Shown piece after piece: positions 24,916 to 34,455 of a stretch of 64,000 bases of DNA. The stretch covers positions 5,022,001 to 5,086,000 of the forward strand of contig CM069869.1 in the NCBI GenBank assembly GCA_036172665.1, read 5' to 3'. The position numbers and the translations under genes were made by a program. This DNA comes from Prosopocoilus inquinatus (taxonomy: Eukaryota > Arthropoda > Insecta > Coleoptera > Lucanidae). The notes beneath the pieces were generated by a model that saw only the letters and a program-made list of their open reading frames with translations, was not told the DNA's origin and searched no databases. The stretch's first letter is position 1. Every line of letters begins with the position of its first letter.

Positions 24916-25760
24916 TGATCCGGGGTACACGCTTCTCGCCTCACTAAAAGTAGTGAAGTGAACGGCGGCTAAGAACATCTCCCACACCAGCCTTAGCCCA
25001 GCGCGCAACAGGCTATCAACTACTGTCCCTGCGAGTTCAACCCGATCAACCAGTGAAGAGCTGCCCCAACACTCCTCACTGTTAAGGGCTTAGGAAGTTC
25101 CTCCTGTGAAGGGCTCATTTTGAATTTAAAAAAAAATCATCTCTACCCATCGTTTTACTAGGCATTTTAAAACAGAAATTATTTATGCTTGCATTTGTTA
25201 CATCTACCACGTTAGATGACAATTTGTTACGGCCAATTTTCAAAATTAAGATCAAGTAAACCTCGGTGAGGTTATTGGGCGGTGGACAATAGAGTAGAAA
25301 GCAGGTCTGCCTACACTAAATTCTCCAATGATGAATTATTTTCTCCGCAGGTGAAGCTTACGTAATATCGGCGGCAGCTCAAAAATTTCGGAGAGGGGGT
25401 CATGGACAGCAAAAGAAAAACAAGGGAATTCCGCATTAGACGTAAATTTAAAATTATTTCCTCTCGTCTCATGGTGATCTTAAACAGTTTAGAAATTGTG
25501 AAAATTAACTCTAAATTCATCAATTTACTCAAAATAAACAAAAACTGATGATAGAATGAAATCGACGTAAATTGAATTAAATCACAACCAACAAGTTCAC
25601 AACCGTGATTTCAATTATTTGAAGTCTTAATAATTGAAATAAAGTTCTGTAACACACGATTCGCGACGGTCATTAAAATTTAAACTTAAATTGAAGGTTA
25701 AATATCAATTAGAATGTAAATCGATTGCACTTAACCTTCGATTTAAATGTCAATTAGAAC
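24916..25760. other. No gene recognised
   Basis: AT-rich in its second half. TCAATTAGAA occurs at 25707 and 25751 and again after the palindrome at 26145. The copies at 25749-25760 and 26143-26154 form a 12-bp direct repeat around the palindromic element. Confidence 0.4.
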
Positions 25761-25947
25761 AGATAAAATAGCGACATCTTACTATCGCTTTTTGACCTGA
25801 CATTGCAGTAAGGTAGACAAATTGAAGCGGGATTTGCTCCTAATAAGTTCCCCATGCAAGGCGGCCATGCTTGCTGTCAAAGCATAATGAAAGATTTTAG
25901 AAAAATTTTTTGCAAATCGTCTTTGATTGCAGCGAGAACCTCGAGCA

Positions 25948-25996
25948 GCCTCTGGACAGCTGTTTCAGCCCTGCTTGGGGCTTCTTCAGCAGAGAC
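25948..25996 (-). ncRNA. Hammerhead ribozyme, left arm
   Basis: This is the exact mirror of the motif at 26042-26090, on the opposite strand. The minus strand carries core CTGAAGA and GAAA, a 5-bp helix II (AGCCC/GGGCT), a 4-bp helix III from palindromic ACAGCTGT, cleavable C17 and a 7-bp helix I (GTCTCTG/CAGAGGC). All universally conserved core bases are present. Confidence 0.78.
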
Positions 25997-26041
25997 GTAG
26001 CTCGACATTCGTTTTTGTTTGCAGCGGGAATGTCGAGCTAC

Positions 26042-26090
26042 GTCTCTGCTGAAGAAGCCCCAAGCAGGGCTGAAACAGCTGTCCAGAGGC
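26042..26090 (+). ncRNA. Hammerhead ribozyme, right arm
   Basis: Core strand CTGAAGA is at 26049-26055 and GAAA at 26072-26075. Helix II pairs 26056-26060 (AGCCC) with 26067-26071 (GGGCT) around a 6-nt loop. Helix III is ACAGCTGT at 26075-26082, whose first A and last T form the essential 15.1-16.1 pair. The predicted cleavage site follows C at 26083. Helix I pairs 26042-26048 (GTCTCTG) with 26084-26090 (CAGAGGC), with one G-U. The tiny helix III without a real loop is typical of Penelope and retrozyme hammerheads, which often act as dimers. Activity is inferred from structure only. Confidence 0.8.
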
Positions 26091-26399
26091 TGCTCGAGGT
26101 TCTCGCTGCAATCAAAGACGATTTGCAAAAAATTTTTCTAAAGTCAATTAGAACGTTACTCACTTCTGCTTGAACTTACATAATGAGCGTGTTCTTATTT
26201 ATTATTCAAGCAATCGTCTGCTTCATCTAAGGTCCCTAAATGTAATTGACATTGAACTTGCTTGAGAGGGTCCGTACAAACTGTCATTTTTCTTAGTAAA
26301 TTTAGATTTCATGGTTGGCTAACCTAATTTGATCTTACTGTTCACAATAATTTCTCACTAACAATAAGTTACTATTAGATTTCAAATAGTAATACTTTT

Positions 26400-26540
26400 G
26401 GTTTGCAATGGAACTCTAGAGCTACGCTTCTGCTGATGAAGCCCTACATAGAGCTAAAACAGCTGTACAGGGTCTGTTGGAGAGATTTACTGCAATCAAA
26501 AACTATTTGCAACAAAATGTTAGTAAAATATAGTTTTTCT
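26400..26540 (+). repeat. Diverged copy of the hammerhead unit
   Basis: GTTTGCAATGGAACTC onward aligns with 26018-26145, starting inside the palindrome loop (GTTTGCAGCGGGAATG). The loop therefore belongs to the original unit and the left arm is a later inverted duplication. The hammerhead here (about 26427-26472) has a canonical CTGATGA at 26433-26439, helix II AGCCC/GAGCT with one mismatch, and helix III ACAGCTGT. However, the essential G12 is A at 26456, so self-cleavage is unlikely. Confidence 0.65.
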
Positions 26541-26599
26541 ACGTATTTCATGAAATCTGCCGTTCTCGAAATAATGACGATCAAATCTGGTGACCGAAG

Positions 26600-27145
26600 C
26601 ATGATCGATTAGCATGCAATTAGACAGCCGTTAGTACAGTGGAACAGCAGTTTGAGTAATAAAAGCACAAGGCCATACAATACAATCTAGAAACGGCTTA
26701 ATTTTAAAATACTGGCTAGAATAGAGTGCAATCGGCTCGCGCGTTGGATACACCACCGTGTAGACGAATGTCACATAAATCTGCTTACACATTGTGTAGG
26801 ACTACTTTAAAGAGAAAGAATTCGAAATTCCAATAGACATAAAGAGAAAAAAAAACATTTAGTTTCATTTAATCTCAAGTAGGTGATATGCTGTAGGGTG
26901 AGAACTGCCACGAGAAAGTAATATGTCTCGCGAATTTGATGAAATACAATGTTGAGTGAAATCTTCATGTTTCATTTCCTGTTGAGCATATGAAAAGCTG
27001 ACGCTGCGATTCTAACGTGAAGTTTTGGAAAAACAATGCCAATCGGCATCATTGGGTCACTAATCGGCGTCATTGCACTACTCAGAAGGCAAAGTCTCCC
27101 GGAGGAAGGCGGAGATGAAGTAGCAAGGAAGTTGATAAAACAATT
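26600..27145. repeat. Duplicated segment, copy A (625-bp period)
   Basis: ATGCAATTAG at 26614 and 27239 anchors two diverged direct copies. Both include TTCGAAATTCCAATAG, TTTAGTTTCATTTAATCTC, a GACGCTGCGATTCT block and GTAGCAAGGAAGTTGATAA. Copy A is uninterrupted. No coding signal. Confidence 0.85.
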
Positions 27146-27648
27146 ATTGTTTGAACGAATCTGACAGATCGTTCCGAACCGCATCAAGTAAGATAAATGC
27201 CAATGAAATCTAGTGATTCTAGAGCACTATGAATTAACATGCAATTAGTCAGCCATTAGTATGTTCAAATAGCTTTGAGTAATAAAAGAACTCGCCTTTA
27301 TATTGTACGACTGGACACGACTTTATTTAAAAAAAAACTGGCCGTAAGGTTACAGTAGAGTGCGATCGGCTTGCAAATTGGATGACATATAAATCTGCTT
27401 ACCACACATTGTATAGGTCTTTAAAGTATAAGAATTCGAAATTCCAATAGGTGCAAAGAAAACAAATATTTAGTTTCATTTAATCTCTAGTAGGTAGACG
27501 ATAAGCTTCAAGGAACTGCAACGCTCGTTTCTTTTCACGAGAAAATAATATGTTTTTCTTAAATTTAGCGCATTTGATGAAATAAGACACTGAGTATAAA
27601 AATAAATTTGGATTTGACTCCTAACCACAATATGGTTTTTTTAAAATA

Positions 27649-27693
27649 AACTAAATACGTATTTCGGCAGCTATGCTGCAATTTTCAGTAGTT
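27649..27693 (-). ncRNA. Degenerate Penelope hammerhead ribozyme
   Basis: On the minus strand, helix I AACTA/TAGTT is perfect, helix II holds GCAGC/GCTGC, and GAAA is followed by ATACGTAT as a loopless helix III. The core strand reads CTGAAAA rather than CTGANGA, so the essential G8 is A, and the base of helix II has a T/C mismatch. Hammerheads in the terminal repeats of PLEs are established knowledge. This one is probably inactive. Confidence 0.6.
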
Positions 27694-27931
27694 GCGTCTT
27701 CTATCCTACTAAATCACAGGAGAAGTGACGGTGTCATACCTATCGCTACTTTATATACTAAGTGCGTTCCGCTCCAATGAAGCGTGCGCTTCCAGTAGTG
27801 AGCGCCTCACCGGGTTACGTCAACTAAGTCAAGCAACACAGAACCTGCCAAAGGCCCGTGATCGGCTTCATTAAATTATTACTGGTTTTGTGTATAAAAA
27901 TGGTTTCAAAACCGTCTAATTCCCTGTTGCT

Positions 27932-28530
27932 TCATGTTGCTTTTACTAACCTAAGATTACTTAAATCTATTTTATGACTGGTGTCAAATATATGTTGGGC
28001 AACACTGGATTTTTCCATTCTATTGTACTTTAAGTGAGCTAAGTGTTCCTTAAGTCGTGTTAGTATGTTTCTTTTTGTTTGCCCAATATATTTTTTAGTA
28101 CACCCTTGACAAGATATTTCGTAGATCCCTGATTTCTCATTTGGTTCAGTTTTGTCCTTGGGGTTTGTTAGTAAACGTTTTAGAGTGTTGTTATTAGTAT
28201 ATGCAATTGTGTACCCTTGTGTTTTAAAAACGTTATTTAAACCTTTAGAGCAGCTGTTGTCAAACGGAATTTTAATATATTTAGACGTGTTTGTTTCTGC
28301 TGGTAACAAAGTGGTAAATTTCTTGATATTGGCCTTATTTACAATTTTCCTTAACATATTTTCTACTATATCTACTGAGTAACCATTGTGAATTGCTACA
28401 TCTTTAATAAATTTAAGTTCTTTGTTGTGCCTTTCTTTGGACAGTGGGAAGTTAACTAATCTATTAAGTAGAAAAGAAATTGCAGAATACTTATGTGATA
28501 AGGCATGTTGTGAATCATTAACAATAAATC
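27932..28530 (-). pseudogene. PLE linker and GIY-YIG endonuclease
   Basis: The frame includes LNRLVNFPLSKERHNKEL and IKDVAIHNGYSVDIVENMLR, the conserved linker of PLE proteins. It then reads SGIYEISCQGCTKKYIGQTK and RLKEHLAHLK, the GIY...YIG signature with the catalytic arginine region. It stops after LSNLRLVKAT at 27932, shorter than usual for the endonuclease C-terminus. The in-frame Met at 28357 is internal and not a start. The endonuclease would nick target DNA for element integration. Confidence 0.88.
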
Positions 28531-28654
28531 TATTGGTGTTTGTTTCTTTCCTATATATATATCAAATTCTAATTTGTTTTCACTATTTCTGATAACAAAG
28601 GCATCCAGGAATGATAATTTTCAAATGTGAATTTAATACTAGGAAATTTAGAAT

Positions 28655-28985
28655 TTAAAATATCCAAAAATCTTCTATTCTGCATTCATTGGTATTAAAA
28701 ACAGCGTAAACATCATCTACATATCTAAACCATATTCTATGGAAATAAGTACAATTTTCTTTGAGTGACGTTTCTAAATTACACATAAAAAGATTAGCCA
28801 GATATGGTGATAAGCAGTTTCCCATTGAAGTCCCTTCGGTTTGTTTAAAAAATTTCCCATTAATTTGAAAACAATTTTGCGACATACACAATTTTGTAAG
28901 TTCCAGGAATTCATCTGTCTTCTGTTGGTCTATGTTGTTAGAAACTAGGAGATCTTGCTGGTGGGAATCGGGATACTGGGAGATA
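28655..28985 (-). pseudogene. PLE reverse transcriptase, partial
   Basis: The frame reads HQQDLLVSNNIDQQKTDEFL, KFFKQTEGTSMGNCLSPYLA and then WFRYVDDVYAVF. GTSMGNCLSP and YVDD are RT motifs B and C of Penelope-like enzymes. Motif A and the fingers are absent because the element is 5'-truncated. The frame shifts near 28660 and again near 28550 before joining the linker and GIY-YIG part. Confidence 0.88.
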
Positions 28986-29244
28986 TATATTGTGGTTAGG
29001 AGTCAAATCCAAATTTATTGTTAGACAAGCCACAGTCTCAAACACATTAACACTGAGTATAAACTTTATGTTTCATTTTCTGGTAAGTATATGAAAACCT
29101 GACGCTGCGATTCTCACATGGAACTCCGTCTTACGCAGAGAAGCTTTGGAAAAACAACGCCGATCGACATCACTGCGCCACTTAGCGGGCAAAAGCGTCT
29201 CGGAGGAAGGCGGTGTGATGTAGCAAGGAAGTTGATAACACAAT

Positions 29245-32200
29245 TTAAAATAGAAGTTTAGTTTTTACGTGAACTGGAACAGCTCGAACAAAAAAAGCAT
29301 CCGACTTATCTCATTGCGGGCGAATCTGAATTGAATTCCAGATTCAATTTTTCTTTCAATTAAATTCAGTAATTTTTACCCAAATTCGGCATTCGCGAAC
29401 GTAGAGCAAACGTTCTCCTGCGAAGTGTTTGTGTGTATCTAAACCGTTCCAAACAATAATTCATTTTTTAATTATTTTTATAAAATCATTGTCTCATCAA
29501 ATTTTGGACACCAGAAGATTTAGACGCAGTTTGCTGAGCCAATCAGTACCGTTTGGAAGCTAATCACGATCAAACGATCAAAAAATCCTTGAATCTCTCT
29601 CTCTCTTGTCATTATTTTATTTATTTTTAACGTTATTATTTAATTATAAGGGAAGTGTTTTGTCAACTATCTACAAGTAATTGGTTGTTATTTCGTTATA
29701 ATTTTATTATCTTTTCTTTCGATATATTTGTTAAAATTATCATTCTATTTTATTTCACTAATTTTAAATTCATTCAATATTTTCAATAAGTTTCGAGGAG
29801 AGAAAAGTTTCGTAAGGGGAGAGAGGAGAATTTGACAATCCTCAGGAAATTAACGGCCCCGTTCGGACGTCTCAAGCGAAATACCTTTCTGAGAGCATTT
29901 TCGGCTATAAAACTCAAACTAACTACTCAAAAAAATCGCTTTCCAGCGGTGGCTCGTGGGTCAAAGAGAGCAGGTTGGGTTCCCAATAAAACGGCGGTGA
30001 TTTCGGTCTTTACAAGAGCTTAGATTTAGTATCCTTCTTGAAAAAACCAGGCTTATATTATAACATAATGATTTCTTTGAATTAACGCAGAGTTTGGTGT
30101 TTGAAAAAATTATCGACAGTTATTTTCTGTGTCATTTCTCATCTGCGTGTTTGTTCTTCCTTTTGGACATTTCGTACTTTCTGTAATCGCTAAAATTAAT
30201 TAAATTTGTAAGCATTTGAAAAGCGAGGCTTTCAAGCGAGGTGCTTCTTATGATCGGTCATTAAGTCACGCTGTAATATTAACGACCTTTTTTTCGCGCG
30301 TCCTTTTGTGAACAGATGAATAACAAGTTTATCTTTTCATTAGCTAATAGCCTGCCGGCGAATAAATCTTGCGCACTGTCAGCGGATGAAAGGATTAATT
30401 AACTAAAAAAAAAGAGAAGTGAAATTAAAAGTTTCGTTACAACGTGCCCCTTATTGAGTTTTTATTTGTTTTACTTTTAATTAAGAGCGCGAAGTTCAAA
30501 AGAATTCCTAATTTATCGACAAATTGAATTTTACGTCTAATTGCTTTTTTTCCTGATTCAAAGCCGGAAAAAAATTCTTCCTCTCAGATTTTCGCAATGC
30601 ACGGCACGTTTTCAGAAAGGGATGAACTTGATTGACGGACGGCAAGCTTTATTTCGCGATTTCATTTAATCGTTCGGTGGTGTTCTCTGCACGTTCTGTG
30701 ATAACTCTGACAAGGCATGTGCAAATCCTCGTTCACGAACATCGTCGTTGCTCTCAGTGGCTACTAAATCCATTCAACACGAGCATGCAAACGAGCGTGA
30801 GTTTCAAACAATGTACTTGCATGCCGCGGCCAGAAATTGCCATAAAACTGGACAGGTTTGATATTATTCATTGCCGTGCCCTTGTGGTGACGTTATTATC
30901 ACCGTGAAACATTGCAGCAGGCAGCCAACAGTCTGCGCCAAATTGCAATTACAGTTCGTGTTTCATATTTCGCGTTCGTACGCTCCCAACTTTAATCTGA
31001 TACGTTTCGCCTCGAAAACGTATTGTTTCCGAGAAGTCGTGTCTGTGTAGTTCAAGCCAAGTTATGAAATTACGATTTTCACTGTAACGTGATCCGTTTA
31101 CTTAACCTGTTTATTTAGGCGAATCGTAGATTTATGTTTGTTGATCCTGGTTCTGAAATTTACCTGCGGAGGAGGATAGATGCCTTATAGGGTTTATCAG
31201 CAGGATACCTTCCAGTGAAAATAATATATTTTTGTTTCAATTTCTTTTTTTGTAATACCGTGTTAGGGGCTCATTTCAATTTAAAACATTGCATCATTCG
31301 CCCACGGAAATTTATTTCTACTGGCTTTAAATCCGTGTCTGTCTCTGTGTATACACATTGTTATGTAGTGGGCCTGACCGGTAGCTTTCTTTGGTTCTTT
31401 GAAACTCAGGGTTTTGGGCTCTTGAAGGAATGGAACCTTCCAACTCTTGTTGTAGATGGCTAAAAGACTTATCTACTTAACACGCGTGAGAAACCCGGAA
31501 TTCACGACAGCCAAACTGTCACGCCAGGTTTGCACCTCTTGTGAGAATTTGGCTTTCGCTTTACGCACAACTGTCTAATAATGCTCTGGATTTGCACCTG
31601 CCGCATCAATTAAACACCTGCCCGCAAAGAACTCGGCATTCCGTTTCAAAGTTGCTTGTTTAAATAACTCGTTTAATGGTGAAGGCAGAGATTTCAATTT
31701 TAAAAATAACAACAATGTGTGACGACTTGCGCCCAGCCACCCGATTGTCATCATGGTTAAGTTTTTTTTTCTATTCAACTTTGTTTTATCCAGTCTGGAC
31801 GTTGATGATGATGATGATGACATTGTTGATGTAATCTTGTTTGTTGCCTCCAATAAAATCCACTTTCAACTTGAAACATTTATTGGAACAAATTAACACT
31901 TTATACTAAAGGATACTTTTAAGAGAGCTATTTTCCCCGTTGGAATTTGCTTAACATCTGCCTGTGCGAACTCACGTTCTCTTCTTTTAAGCCTCTTCCC
32001 TCACAAATCAACTTTACCCCTCTCAAACGATCTGGCACGAACCGTGAACATCGAACGCATCTAGAGACATTCTTGTGCTGCACAACTAAAATGCCTAACT
32101 TAAATTTCAGTGGTACTAACTGTGATATTTGATAGTTTTGTTGTTGTTTACAAGAATTTAGAAAAAAAATCATTATATGAACATGTAAATGCATTATATT

Positions 32201-34455
32201 ATTTGTCTTAATATTTTTCTAACGTTAAAAACAAATGAATTCAACCAAAACGTTGTTTAAAGAATTCCTCACCTACCTCAAATGTCTATTTGAAACTTAA
32301 CTAAATTTTAACAATAATTCTAAGTTAAATATTACACCTGTTTAACTATAAATGAATCAAATTCTAATTTCTTAACTTAAACACAATCAAAATGTTTCAA
32401 ATAAAATTTGATTCGCTGCTGTTACTTTTGTTTCAAGCACAGTCTAATTGTCTGTCTTTTTAGGCACCAATTGTTTTTACTTCCGGAACAAATTTCCCGC
32501 ATTTACACAAATTCAGCGCCGAAATGTCCTTTGAGCGTTTCTGATATGTTGAAGTTCACTTAACCGTTCACTACCGCTCTGTTTGAATAACACTCTCAGA
32601 TATTTTAAATCAAACGTTAATTAAATAAATTAAACATAGCATTGTTCTTTTCTTTAATTAAACTCAAATTTAATCCCAGGTTTCCATTAAACTAAATAGC
32701 ACAGCATTTTGTATAGTTAAATATATTTTGAACGCTTTCTGAGATTAAAGATTCCTAAGTTTAAGTCATTATTTCGTTTATTCTTGTCAAATTTTGTGAG
32801 ACGAAGGAAATTTTCCAAGTACGTACTGGTTCTGAACGTCTGTGAGATGTTTTAAGTTACCCTTGAGTGTAATTACAACTCGCGTACTTTTTAACTGTTA
32901 CTGACAATTTCTTTGGAACTGTTGCTTGGACACGTCCACTTTGTAAGAATGAAGTTACCAATAATTGAAGCCGACTTTTGTGCGATGAAGTAAAAAGTAA
33001 GAAAATAGTTTCTTGAACTTTGACACTATCAAAATCGGAAGGAATACGAATGCACTCAACGTTTCACTATCGTTTGATAGTCGCGAGTTGTTAATGTTTG
33101 GACTTTGGGGCAATGACTTCAGTTGGCGCCCTATTTCTGGTATTAATTTATTTAATATACTTTACCGTCACCTCACGTGGCCAAGATTTTTGGGAGGAAA
33201 TCTCCTTATGACTCACCTAGCCCTGGCTACACTTTTTTTTATCTGAGGTAACCGTAGGTATACCGAGGTGTCAATTGATCACAACAACAGCCCTACGCAG
33301 AGAATTCGATGTACGTAGATAAGATCTGCTCGTTACATGTACACCCCCCACCTTTGACTTTCAACCTTGGAACTTTTCATAGCAAGCTGGCACCCAACGT
33401 ATCAACACATTTAACCCTGGCATACGTAGTAACCGTCTGCCTCTTTTTATTTCGTTTATACTTCCTTTTTTACACAACGAATTGAATGGATGATTCCCGT
33501 AAACTATTGCGTTAAGGAATACAGAAGTAAGAAAACAAAAAAAAAATCATCTGTGGATTCTCAAACATCACTAGGCGAGTTTAATGAGGAAGTATTCAGA
33601 GTAATTAACGGGAAACAATTCAGGTGAGAGAAATTGTTATTGCGCGTCTGTTTGTTCGTTATTCACTTTTCTCGTCACGTTCTTATAAGCGTTTCTCGGT
33701 GATTCAGTTCCATCCCTTTGATTCCCGCGAAATCCAAAGACCTCAGCAGGCTCTTCTTGGCGATCGTTCAATCATCGTCGTGACATCGCCCCAGCGCCCG
33801 ACCGACAGCGTTGCCATCACTAAAATTACGTAAGTTAGATGATCGGTGAGGTGTTGCCAGATACGCAAGCCTGACTGAAGTATCCACATTCTACCTCAGA
33901 CCCGGTGGTCAAGACTTGGTAACTCTTACAACAGTAATAAGCGTCTTAAATTTAATCTTCCAGTAACAATCATCGGACGTCATAATAAATACTAAGTTAA
34001 AAAATATGTTTAATATAAACGAATTTGTTAAGTTAATCAAGCCCCCCCTATTTAAGCGTTGTAACTTACCCTTGCGATCCAAACTAATACATTTTCTGGA
34101 GGAGTGTTTTGATGAAATTCAGATTGCTGTTAAATCGAATTTAATTATTAAATAGACAATGCTGCAGCAAGGTAGTCATCTTCTGGTAGTGAAGTGTGTC
34201 TTCTTCAGATCTTTAAAAAAAATACAGTCGAAGTATGACCCACACCCAGCTCTCCAACTGGGCAAGGGTATTTCGCGCTTAATACGCTACCCTTCTTTCC
34301 CATGTCGAGTTTGCTTTGAGTCAGGGCAGGGTATAACACCATCTGACGAGCTTCATTACTAATTTCTTTTCAAACTGTTTCCAGTTCCTCAATTCGTCAT
34401 GTATTAAGGATTGTAAATGTATCTTACAAACTCATCTATTTGGATCTGGTCTTGG
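29245..34455. other. No gene recognised
   Basis: AT-rich sequence with many short frames and no family motif. A dispersed repeat copy lies at 33610-33840, and a short (GAT)n run at 31806-31820. Confidence 0.4.
33610..33840 (+). repeat. Dispersed repeat, copy 1 of 3
   Basis: GATTCAGG-type start followed by CGAGAGAAATT, TTATTGCG, GTCTGT and CGTTATT occurs here, at 50140-50340 and at 51437-51520, all on +. This copy is truncated at its 5' side relative to the other two. Elements of the 3' part (CGTTCAAT..CGTCG and CTAAAATTA) are shared with the second copy. Confidence 0.6.

Larger units (their letters stand above)
25761..26142. mobile_element. Insertion carrying a 118-bp palindrome with two hammerhead ribozymes
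   Basis: A 382-bp unit lies between 12-bp direct repeats GTCAATTAGAAC (25749-25760 and 26143-26154), a candidate target duplication. Its first ~115 bp (AGATAAAATAGCGAC to GGCGGCCATGCTT) recur at 55379-55494. The rest is an inverted repeat: 25893-26010 and 26028-26145 are reverse complements at 117 of 118 positions, around a 17-bp loop. The right arm overlaps the 3' direct repeat by three bases. Each arm contains a complete hammerhead motif. The same polypeptide can be read from both strands, but that follows from the symmetry. A transcript of either strand would fold into a very long hairpin, an endo-siRNA-type precursor as well as a ribozyme carrier. Confidence 0.75.
27601..29049 (-). mobile_element. 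5'-truncated Penelope-like element with 14-bp target duplication
   Basis: The minus strand encodes the back half of a reverse transcriptase joined to a GIY-YIG endonuclease, the Penelope-like (PLE) arrangement. The flanks are identical 14-bp direct repeats ACACTGAGTATAAA at 27587-27600 and 29050-29063. About 33 bp at the 3' end (27601-27633, AATAAATTTGGATTTGACTC on +) recur inverted near the 5' end (28989-29022), a foldback end known in PLE copies. A degenerate hammerhead lies near the 3' end. The RT fingers are missing and the ORF has frameshifts, so the copy is dead. Confidence 0.9.
27215..29244. repeat. Duplicated segment, copy B, split by the Penelope-like insertion
   Basis: The homology to copy A runs from about 27215 to 27600 and resumes at 29064, ending near 29244. 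Everything between is the Penelope-like insertion. This shows that the duplication predates the insertion. Confidence 0.85.

Noticed and set aside
25877..26173. Two open frames giving the same protein start from opposite strands
   Set aside because: The identity is forced by the 118-bp palindrome; the better explanation of the conserved arm is the hammerhead structure.
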